From JAVBMB01 sp031552995 (lineage in GTDB: Bacteria; Bacillota; Clostridia; Oscillospirales; Butyricicoccaceae), in the NCBI GenBank assembly GCA_031552995.1, contig JAVBMB010000082.1:1-5034 (forward strand): DNA of 5,034 bases, written 5' to 3'. The translations under genes and the position numbers were made by a program. Positions 1 through 5,034 of this stretch are shown here, piece by piece. The first letter of the stretch is position 1. The number at the start of each line of letters is the position of its first letter. Under the pieces are notes generated by a model. That model saw only the letters and a program-made list of their open reading frames with translations. It searched no databases and was not told the origin of the DNA.

Positions 1-1032
1 ATTGCAAAGATTCTCACCGCTGAGAAAGTGATGGTTGCACTGGCCCACACCTCGCAGCGTGATGGCAAGCCTATGCCGGATGTCCTTTACGACTGGAATC
101 CGAACAGCGTTGTCAAGATTCTGGAGCGCATGGAGTATCTGGGCTGCACCGTCAATTTTAAGACGCATACCAAATCGCTCAAATACAAAAAGCGTCATGA
201 GAACGCAAAGGACGATTGGCTTGTTTTCGAGAATACCCAGCCCGCCATTATTGAGCGTGGACAATGGGAGCGTGTGCAGGAACTGCGACAGAACAAGCGC
301 CGTGTGACTAAAATCGGCAAGACAAGTATGTTTTCCGGCCTCGTGCGCTGCGCAGATTGTGGAGCCAAGCTCTACTTCTGTACAAGCCGTTCTTACAACA
401 ATGGCAGCCAAGACCACTTTGTTTGTTCGAACTACAAGAGCAATACGGGCTCGTGCGATATTCACTTCATCCGTGAACAAGTGTTGTATGAGCAGGTGCT
501 CCAATGCGTTCAGAACAGCCTGCACTTCGTTTCGGTTTTTCGAGATGATTTTCAGCAGGAGCTTTTACAAAGCAATGCCGATACCCAAAAGGCTGAAATT
601 GCTCAGAAGCGGAAAATGCTGGCTCAGGCTCAGGCGCGGATTGCCGAGATTGATAAGCTCGTAAAACGTATTTTTGAGGATAACGTCCTTGGGAAATTGC
701 CCGATGCTCGCTATATCAAGCTGTCCGAGGAATACGAGCATGAGCAACGTGAGCTGGAGCAGCTTACCGCCGCACTGGAGTGCGAGATTGAGGCAGATGC
801 AGCAAAAATCGTTGATATGGGCAAATTCTTTGCGATGGCTGACAAGTATGCCAACCTCACCGAACTCACCGCACCGATGCTCAATGAACTGGTTTCAAAG
901 ATTCTGGTTCATAAGCCAGAGAAAAAGTGGGGACGAAAGCATGTCACCATTGAGGTCTTTTTCACCTTTGTTGGGCGTATCTCAATCCCTGCAAAGCCGC
1001 TTGTATCAATGGAAAACGACGAAATAGCATAA
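1..1032 (+). CDS. Large serine recombinase (Tn4451 TnpX-like), C-terminal part, 5' end outside window
   Basis: The frame is open from base 1 to the TAA at 1030-1032, giving 343 residues of a protein whose N-terminal resolvase catalytic domain lies upstream, so the catalytic serine is not visible. Residues about 1-100 match the recombinase domain of large serine recombinases (the NPNSVVKILERMEYLG segment is typical). A zinc ribbon follows with C117, C120, C142 and C152. Residues about 190-270 form a charged coiled coil containing the family-typical stretch around IFEDNVLGKL. The end (ILVHKPEKKWGRKHVTIEVFF) resembles DUF4368, found at the C-terminus of Tn4451-type recombinases of Clostridia. 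The family performs site-specific excision and integration of mobile elements through a 5'-phosphoserine intermediate; the zinc ribbon and coiled coil help bind att DNA and control direction. GTG and ATG codons at 28-33 are internal, not starts: the recombinase-domain homology already runs through here and no ribosome binding site precedes them. No frameshift is visible. Confidence 0.93.
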   Translation: MAKILTAEKVMVALAHTSQRDGKPMPDVLYDWNPNSVVKILERMEYLGCTVNFKTHTKSLKYKKRHENAKDDWLVFENTQPAIIERGQWERVQELRQNKRRVTKIGKTSMFSGLVRCADCGAKLYFCTSRSYNNGSQDHFVCSNYKSNTGSCDIHFIREQVLYEQVLQCVQNSLHFVSVFRDDFQQELLQSNADTQKAEIAQKRKMLAQAQARIAEIDKLVKRIFEDNVLGKLPDARYIKLSEEYEHEQRELEQLTAALECEIEADAAKIVDMGKFFAMADKYANLTELTAPMLNELVSKILVHKPEKKWGRKHVTIEVFFTFVGRISIPAKPLVSMENDEIA

Positions 1033-1061
1033 TCGGCGCAGCTTGCGCTACGCCGATTATG
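1028..1061. terminator. Inverted repeat over the recombinase stop codon, possible bidirectional terminator
   Basis: CATAATCGGCG (1028-1038) is exactly inverted as CGCCGATTATG (1051-1061). Inside the arms, after one C/A mismatch, AGC pairs with GCT, leaving a TTGC loop. The stop codon of the recombinase is part of the left arm. The stem is strong, but neither strand carries a proper T-run directly after it, so this may be a weak terminator, an mRNA 3'-end stabiliser, or a structure belonging to the end of the mobile element. It lies between convergent genes, where a shared terminator is expected. Confidence 0.5.
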
Positions 1062-1082
1062 TGCACTTACTTCCTTATGCGC

Positions 1083-1109
1083 CTCCGCCGATATGCCGGT
1101 AGTTTTTTT
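1083..1109 (+). terminator. Weak candidate Rho-independent terminator for the recombinase
   Basis: A short imperfect stem (CT-CCG at 1083-1087 pairing with CGGTAG at 1097-1102, one bulged T) is followed directly by seven T residues at 1103-1109. The T-run has the right place and orientation to end rightward transcription from the recombinase, but the five-pair stem with a nine-base loop is marginal. Confidence 0.3.
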
Positions 1110-1128
1110 ATAAACTGAATTAGGTAGC

Positions 1129-1905
1129 TCAGATATTTAGCGTGCCCTCAAGGTACAGCACGGCGTTGCCCGCGATGCTGACCCGCTCGCCGCGGTCGCG
1201 GCAGAACAGCGTGCCGCCCCGCTTGGAAAGCTGACGCGCGATAAACTCGTCCTTGCCCAGCCGTTCAGCCCAGAACGGTATCAGCGTGCAGTGCGCCGAG
1301 CCGGTCACAGGGTCCTCGATTATCGCGTCGTTGGGGTCGAAATACCGTGAGACAAAATCGCATTCGTCTCCGGCTGCCGTCGGCACAAGGCCGACAAGGC
1401 CGGGGATTTTTGCCATCAGCGCAAAGTCGGGCGTCAGGTTGCGAACGTCGTTTTCATTTTCCAGCAGAACAATAAGGTCGCGCGACTGGAATGCTCCAAG
1501 CACTTTCACGCCAAGGCACTGTTCAACATACGGATGAACATCGACCGGCACCGGAGGACGGGAAGGGAAGTCGAGGACATATGTGTCTCCCTGACGCGTC
1601 ACCTGCAACGGTCCGCTTTGAGAGCTGAAACGCACCTGCGCCAGATGAGACTGCAGGCAGTTGAGTATCACGTATCCCGATGCCAGCGTCGCGTGTCCGC
1701 AGAGATCCATCTCAAACGCCGGAGTAAACCAGCGGATTTCCCACCCGTTTTCACCGTCGAGGATAAATGCGGTCTCGGGCAGATTATTCTCTCCCGCTAT
1801 GCGCTGCATAACGGCGGCGTCCGGCCACGATTCCAGCAGACACACACCGGCGGGATTCCCGGCAAACGGTTCGGCGGTGAACGCGTCAACAATAAAATAT
1901 CTCAC
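1129..1905 (-). CDS. PhzF-family isomerase (YddE/PhzF, DapF-fold)
   Basis: This 258-residue cytosolic protein belongs to the PhzF family, whose members have two similar diaminopimelate-epimerase-like halves with the active site between them. It opens with the family N-terminus (FIVDAFTAEPFAGNPAGVC, residues 4-22). NLPETAF carries the conserved catalytic glutamate, E44. DLCGHATLAS holds G70-H71, and EDPVTGSAHC (197-206) carries the conserved Asp D198 and the second Gly-rich anion-binding loop. All signature residues are present and the length fits the shorter members common in Firmicutes. PhzF itself isomerises trans-2,3-dihydro-3-hydroxyanthranilate in phenazine synthesis. No other phenazine gene is here, so the substrate is unknown and a phenazine role should not be assumed. 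The start is GTG at 1903-1905, preceded by AAAAGGA. The gene begins 4 bases after the ATPase stop, so it is the second gene of that operon and probably translationally coupled. Confidence 0.93.
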   Translation of the reverse strand: MRYFIVDAFTAEPFAGNPAGVCLLESWPDAAVMQRIAGENNLPETAFILDGENGWEIRWFTPAFEMDLCGHATLASGYVILNCLQSHLAQVRFSSQSGPLQVTRQGDTYVLDFPSRPPVPVDVHPYVEQCLGVKVLGAFQSRDLIVLLENENDVRNLTPDFALMAKIPGLVGLVPTAAGDECDFVSRYFDPNDAIIEDPVTGSAHCTLIPFWAERLGKDEFIARQLSKRGGTLFCRDRGERVSIAGNAVLYLEGTLNI

Positions 1906-1909
1906 GATA

Positions 1910-4606
1910 TCACGTCCTTTTCACAATTATTCCTCGTTCTTTGTCAGAGGGCTTCACCCATGAACCATTATACCGCATTTTGCGTCTTTTTGAAAGAAGT
2001 TTCCGCGCAATATCAGCGGGGATTATCGTAGAAGCAATGGCTAGAACGAATATCAGCTGTCCAACGCTGAGCCCGTCTGTGCGAAACAGCGCGCCGCCAA
2101 AATATATCATTGCAAGCTGCACCGCCGAAACCAGCGCCATCACGGAGATAAACATCTTGTTGCGCGTCAGCCCTCGCAATATGTTTGCGCCCTCGGTTCG
2201 CGCGCAAAACGCCCCAAACACCCCGATAAACACAAAAAGCGCAAAGAATCCGGTCATATGCCGGCCGCTGTCGCAGCCAAAGTAAAGAAATACGATTTCC
2301 GACTTCAGGAATAATACGCAAGCCGCGATTCCAAACGCGCCCATTGCGGCGATTTGCTTTGTCATCTCCGCCGTCAGTACAGGGCTGCCGCGCTTCTTCG
2401 GCGGCGCGGTCATGTATTCGTCAAGCGGCGGCTCTCCAGCAAAGGCAAGCCCGGCCAGGGTGTCCATTATTATGTTTATCCACAGCATTTGCAGCACTGT
2501 CACTGGCGATTCGACGCCTATAAAAGGCCCGATCAGTGATATTCCGACGGCACACAGGTTTATTGTCAGCTGAAAAACAATAAACTTCTGTATGCTTTTG
2601 AATATAGTCCGTCCGTGTAATATTGCCTTGCATATAGACGCTATGTTGTCGTCGAGAATAATAATATCTCCGGCTTCCTTAGCCACCTGTGTGCCGCTGC
2701 CCATCGCAAAGCCGACATCGGCCAGCCTCAGTGCCGGGGCATCGTTTATGCCGTCTCCTGTCATGGCGCACACAAGCCCGGCATCCTGGGCGATACGCAC
2801 AAGTCTGCTTTTGTCGGTCGGCAGCGCTCTGGCAATTACTCTGATCGCCGGCAACGCGCGCGCTATTTCGGCATCGCTCATTGCGGCAAGCTCGCTCGAT
2901 GAATACACTGCGTCCCCTCCGCCGTCAAGTAACCCTGCCTCGCCGGCAATTGCGGTCGCCGTCTCGCAGCTGTCCCCGGTCATCATCACAACCTGAATCC
3001 CGGCCCGCTTCATCGTATGTACGGCGTCTGCCGCTCCTTGCCGCAGTGTGTCACGTATTATAATCATGCACACAAAGGTCAGGCTGTCAGGCAGCTTATC
3101 GGCAACAGGGCTGTCGGACAGGCAGATACACAGCAGCCGCTCGCCATTTTTTGCGGCAGTGACGCGGGCCCGCTCGGATAAGCTTGGATTAAATGATGAA
3201 AGCTTATCACCTTTACAACATCTGTTACACAAAGGGATCAACAGCTCGGGCGCGCCTTTTACCATATGAAGCACATCTTCACTCTCTATGCTCGCCGCAG
3301 AGTATTTTCTCTCGGGGTCAAATGGCAGGTACGCCGTTCTGCGCCAAGCTCCTCCGGGCGCGGCGGAAATATGCTGCATCAGCGCGCGGTCGGTCGCATT
3401 TCCGCCGGACGCCTTAAAACCGTCATCACCCGCAATCTTCACGGCAGAAGTATTATAAAGCCCTGACAAGGTAACGAGCTTGCCAATGTCCGGCGCGGCG
3501 GCAAATACGCTGTCGCCGTCCAGCACCCGCCCGTCGGCGCAAATGATGCCCGTGACCGCAAGCTTGCCTCGCGTCAGCGTACCGGTTTTGTCGGTGAACA
3601 GAATGTTCACGCTGCCGGCTGTCTCTATACCGGTTAGCTTGCGTACCATGACATTGTCTTTCACCATACGGAACATACTTCGCGACAGAACAACGGTTAT
3701 CATCATCGGCAGCCCTTCCGGCACGGCGACGATTACAACGCTTATCGCCAGCGTGGCTGTGTGCAGCAGGTTTTCCAGCATGGACGGCATGTCGCCAAGC
3801 TCCGCCATTATCAACGACAGCACAAAGCCGTTCGCGATGACTATTCTGCTGAACAAATCGGCCAGCGCAATAAGCAGCGCTGCCAGATACCCAAGCCTGC
3901 TTATATGCCCGGCAAGCATACTCAGCCGCTCCTTCAGCGGGCTTACAGGCGGCTCATCCTGAAGTGACGCCGCCATGCTGCCGAAAAATGTACCGTCGCC
4001 GACTCGTCTAACCACCATTATTCCGTCGCCGGATGTGATGATACTTCCGCGAAAAAGCTGCTCGCCGTGCTGCAAGTCCCACCGGCGCTCAGAGCCTCCG
4101 GGTTTCTTTGTCGCCTCGCGGCTTTCACCGTTAAGCGCCGATTGATCGACACCAAGCCGTCCGGACAGCATTACCCCGTCGGCCGGTACTCCCTCGCCTG
4201 CGCCCAGAGGAACAATATCGCCGCATACAAGTTGTTCAATAGGAAGCACTACAGTTTTTCCGTCGCGCCGCACACGGCATTCGGCTCGCGCCGCCTCGTC
4301 CTGAAGCCTGATAAAGGCCGATTCGCTGCCGTATTCCGATATTGTCGAAATAAAGCTCGCCAAAAAAACAGCCGCGGCAATTCCCACAGTTTCGAACCAT
4401 CCGTTGCCGCGGAAGAGGAACAGCAGGTTCACCGCCAGAGCGGCCAGAAGTATTTTAATTATCGGGTCTCCAAGGCTTGCCAGCAGCCTGGAAAAAAAGC
4501 TTGTTCGCTTTTTTCGCCCGAGTATGTTGCTGCCGCTGCGTGCCAAAGAAGCTTCAACCTCGCTTGATGTAAGCCCTGCGGGCATATCAGTTTCTGCACC
4601 GTACAA
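1910..4606 (-). CDS. Calcium-transporting P-type ATPase, PMCA (P2B)-like
   Basis: This 898-residue, full-length P-type ATPase couples ATP hydrolysis to cation export, most likely Ca2+, across the cytoplasmic membrane. The N-terminal cation-ATPase region spans residues 8-60. M1 (about 47-65) and M2 (71-90) precede the actuator domain with VDQSALNGES (153-162), where N replaces the usual T of TGES and catalytic E161 is kept. M3 is about 233-257 and M4 has PEGLP (296-300). The phosphorylation site is DKTGT, D339. The N-domain has KGAPE (450-454); the P-domain hinge has MTGD (542-545) and TGDGINDAPAL (616-626). M5-M10 lie at about 672-694, 702-722, 749-767, 784-803, 819-837 and 848-866. M5 (FQLTIN, N683) and M6 (LQMLWINIIMDT, N711 and D715) resemble plasma-membrane Ca2+-ATPases more than SERCA. 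A basic tail of about 32 residues follows M10; no long autoinhibitory domain exists. The start is TTG at 4604-4606, chosen for GAGGTGA 7 bases upstream; the in-frame ATG at 4583-4585 has no comparable site. It is the first gene of the operon. Confidence 0.94.
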   Translation of the reverse strand: MYGAETDMPAGLTSSEVEASLARSGSNILGRKKRTSFFSRLLASLGDPIIKILLAALAVNLLFLFRGNGWFETVGIAAAVFLASFISTISEYGSESAFIRLQDEAARAECRVRRDGKTVVLPIEQLVCGDIVPLGAGEGVPADGVMLSGRLGVDQSALNGESREATKKPGGSERRWDLQHGEQLFRGSIITSGDGIMVVRRVGDGTFFGSMAASLQDEPPVSPLKERLSMLAGHISRLGYLAALLIALADLFSRIVIANGFVLSLIMAELGDMPSMLENLLHTATLAISVVIVAVPEGLPMMITVVLSRSMFRMVKDNVMVRKLTGIETAGSVNILFTDKTGTLTRGKLAVTGIICADGRVLDGDSVFAAAPDIGKLVTLSGLYNTSAVKIAGDDGFKASGGNATDRALMQHISAAPGGAWRRTAYLPFDPERKYSAASIESEDVLHMVKGAPELLIPLCNRCCKGDKLSSFNPSLSERARVTAAKNGERLLCICLSDSPVADKLPDSLTFVCMIIIRDTLRQGAADAVHTMKRAGIQVVMMTGDSCETATAIAGEAGLLDGGGDAVYSSSELAAMSDAEIARALPAIRVIARALPTDKSRLVRIAQDAGLVCAMTGDGINDAPALRLADVGFAMGSGTQVAKEAGDIIILDDNIASICKAILHGRTIFKSIQKFIVFQLTINLCAVGISLIGPFIGVESPVTVLQMLWINIIMDTLAGLAFAGEPPLDEYMTAPPKKRGSPVLTAEMTKQIAAMGAFGIAACVLFLKSEIVFLYFGCDSGRHMTGFFALFVFIGVFGAFCARTEGANILRGLTRNKMFISVMALVSAVQLAMIYFGGALFRTDGLSVGQLIFVLAIASTIIPADIARKLLSKRRKMRYNGSWVKPSDKERGIIVKRT
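1915..1921 (-). promoter_or_regulatory. Ribosome binding site of the PhzF-like gene, inside the ATPase 3' end
   Basis: Read on the minus strand this is AAAAGGA, nine bases before the GTG start at 1905. It lies entirely within the last codons of the ATPase (its stop is 1910-1912). This decides the GTG start and indicates translational coupling. Confidence 0.75.
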
Positions 4607-4613
4607 GATGCGC

Positions 4614-4620
4614 TCACCTC
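4614..4620 (-). promoter_or_regulatory. Strong ribosome binding site setting the TTG start of the ATPase
   Basis: On the minus strand the sequence is GAGGTGA, a seven-base match to the anti-Shine-Dalgarno complement, seven bases before TTG at 4606. This favours the TTG start over the ATG seven codons further in. Confidence 0.8.
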
Positions 4621-4635
4621 ACGTTTTATGTATTT

Positions 4636-4675
4636 GTACAAGCTTATTCAAATATGCGCGCAAATAGTACAAGCT
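4636..4675. repeat. 9-bp direct repeat, 31-bp spacing, in the operon leader
   Basis: GTACAAGCT occurs at 4636-4644 and again at 4667-4675 (AGCTTGTAC on the coding strand). The copies are 31 bp apart, about three helical turns. Between them sits the palindrome TGCGCGCA (4655-4662), and the left copy lies in another short palindrome, TTGTACAA (4634-4641). The arrangement in the presumed promoter region could be an operator, but chance cannot be excluded for 9 bp. Confidence 0.45.
4644..4672 (-). promoter_or_regulatory. Weak candidate promoter of the ATPase-PhzF operon
   Basis: On the minus strand TTGTAC (4667-4672) resembles a -35 box, and 17 bases later GAATAA (4644-4649) is a poor -10 box. 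Transcription would start near 4637, giving a leader of about 30 bases. A promoter is required somewhere in 4607-4741 because the upstream gene ends in a strong terminator, but the exact hexamers are uncertain. Confidence 0.25.
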
Positions 4676-4741
4676 GAACCGGCGCGGGGTATAATCGGCA
4701 CCATAAGTTTTAGTGGCATTTTTTTTGCGCTTGCCTGCATA

Positions 4742-4775
4742 AAAGCCGGCAAGGGAGGCCTCCCTTGCCGGCTTT
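4742..4775 (-). terminator. Rho-independent terminator of the 61-residue protein gene
   Basis: The segment is a perfect 34-bp palindrome: the left arm AAAGCCGGCAAGGGAGG is exactly inverted in the right arm. It begins one base beyond the stop codon of the small gene (4777-4779). Read leftward, the GC-rich stem ends in TTTT; read rightward it ends in TTT. It therefore separates the small gene from the ATPase operon and could stop polymerases in either direction. The T-run is short, but the stem is very stable. Confidence 0.8.
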
Positions 4776-4776
4776 G

Positions 4777-4962
4777 TCACTCCTTGACTATATCGGTCAA
4801 GTCACGCGCAAAACTGCCGAGTGTGCGAGCGGTCCTTTCGGCGCTGCGTTTAATTTTTTTTCGGTTGCGTTCACCGGTCATACCGATTGCCGCAAGCCCG
4901 ATAGCGGTACCAAAAACAAAGCCTACCGTAAGTGGAGACATTATTCCTGACATTTTTTTCAT
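4777..4962 (-). CDS. Small single-pass membrane protein with glycine zipper (YtxH-like)
   Basis: The gene codes for 61 residues. After a short MKKMSG start, residues 9-28 form one hydrophobic segment with G14, G18 and G22 spaced as GxxxGxxxG, a helix-packing glycine zipper. Residues 30-44 are strongly basic (ERNRKKIKRSAERTAR) and, with the remainder to 61, look like an amphipathic cytosolic helix. This resembles YtxH-like small membrane proteins of Firmicutes, which have a Gly-rich membrane segment followed by a charged helix; the role is unknown. The ATG at 4960-4962 is chosen because GAGGA lies eight bases upstream. An in-frame TTG at 5025 would give 82 residues but has no visible ribosome binding site, and its extension overlaps the likely promoter. 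It is a separate transcription unit, ended by the palindrome at 4742-4775. YtxH similarity is by pattern only. Confidence 0.75.
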   Translation of the reverse strand: MKKMSGIMSPLTVGFVFGTAIGLAAIGMTGERNRKKIKRSAERTARTLGSFARDLTDIVKE

Positions 4963-4970
4963 GATGTTTA

Positions 4971-4975
4971 TCCTC
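4971..4975 (-). promoter_or_regulatory. Ribosome binding site of the small membrane protein gene
   Basis: On the minus strand the sequence is GAGGA, eight bases before the ATG at 4962. It fixes the shorter start of this gene. Confidence 0.75.
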
Positions 4976-4983
4976 GCTTTCGC

Positions 4984-5011
4984 TGTATACTGTCTTATTC
5001 TTTGCAGTAAA
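4984..5011 (-). promoter_or_regulatory. Candidate sigma-A-type promoter of the small membrane protein gene
   Basis: On the minus strand TTTACT (5006-5011) and TATACA (4984-4989) are separated by 16 bases, each matching four of six consensus positions. Transcription would begin about 15-18 bases before the ATG, just ahead of the ribosome binding site. The leader would be short, and a different promoter beyond the right edge is possible. Confidence 0.35.
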
Positions 5012-5034
5012 ACGGCCAATATCAAACGCGATAT

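Larger units (their letters stand above)
1..1061 (+). mobile_element. Probable terminal part of an integrated element carrying the serine recombinase
   Basis: Inference from gene content. TnpX-type recombinases are normally encoded by the element they move and commonly lie close to one end. Here the recombinase ends in a hairpin, and the next gene, on the opposite strand, is an ordinary metabolic/transport unit. The border would therefore lie between 1033 and 1128. No att core or duplicated target can be recognised because the other end is outside the window, so the stated end is nominal. Confidence 0.35.

Noticed and set aside
1129..1905. Phenazine biosynthesis locus
   Set aside because: Only a PhzF-family member is present, with no PhzA-E or PhzG. 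Most PhzF homologues occur in organisms that make no phenazines.
1534..2031. 165-codon open frame on the plus strand spanning the end of the ATPase and most of the PhzF-like gene
   Set aside because: It is antisense to two genes with complete family motifs, has no ribosome binding site or recognisable domain, and crosses the junction of both genes.
3480..4567. Long plus-strand open frames (160 and 166 codons) opposite the ATPase
   Set aside because: They are mirror frames of a GC-rich coding sequence; their compositions look random and the minus strand holds a certain P-type ATPase.
4583..4585. ATG as the ATPase start
   Set aside because: It lacks a ribosome binding site, while the TTG at 4606 has GAGGTGA seven bases upstream.
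4719..4726. T8 run on the plus strand as a terminator
   Set aside because: No stable stem precedes it and no plus-strand gene ends nearby.
4963..5025. Upstream TTG start giving an 82-residue version of the small membrane protein
   Set aside because: No ribosome binding site precedes TTG at 5025, whereas ATG at 4962 has GAGGA at good spacing; the extra 21 residues overlap the probable promoter.

Overview
The window looks like a low-to-mid GC Gram-positive chromosome, most likely Clostridia (Oscillospiraceae/Lachnospiraceae-like gut anaerobe). The reasons are the Tn4451/TnpX-type large serine recombinase with its zinc ribbon and DUF4368-like tail, strong GAGG-type ribosome binding sites, TTG and GTG starts, and a PMCA-like bacterial calcium ATPase. 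The genus cannot be fixed from this stretch alone.

Layout. (1) Positions 1-1032, plus strand: the C-terminal 343 codons of a large serine recombinase, cut by the left window edge. Its stop codon lies inside an 11-bp inverted repeat (1028-1061). Recombinases of this type usually sit at one end of an integrative element, so 1-1061 is probably the terminal part of an integrated element, with its border in the 96-bp gap before 1129. (2) Positions 1129-4606, minus strand: a two-gene unit transcribed leftward towards the recombinase. The first gene is an 898-residue P-type ATPase of the calcium family, with P2B (plasma-membrane Ca2+-ATPase)-like ion-site residues. The second is a 258-residue PhzF-family isomerase whose GTG start follows the ATPase stop by 4 bases and whose ribosome binding site lies inside the last ATPase codons. 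(3) Positions 4607-4741: leader and control region of that unit, with a 9-bp direct repeat spaced 31 bp. (4) Positions 4742-4775: a perfect 34-bp palindrome acting as terminator of the next gene. (5) Positions 4777-4962, minus strand: a 61-residue single-pass membrane protein with a glycine zipper and a cationic tail (YtxH-like), with its own ribosome binding site and a plausible promoter.

How the genes fit together. The ATPase should pump Ca2+ (or a related divalent cation) out of the cell. The tightly coupled PhzF-like enzyme probably acts on a small metabolite, and no functional link with calcium is evident. The recombinase is unrelated cargo of an inserted element. I see no RNA gene, CRISPR array or complete IS, and no clearly undescribed multi-gene system. 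The most interesting points are the calcium-site residues of the pump, the repeat-bearing leader of its operon, and the element border next to the recombinase.
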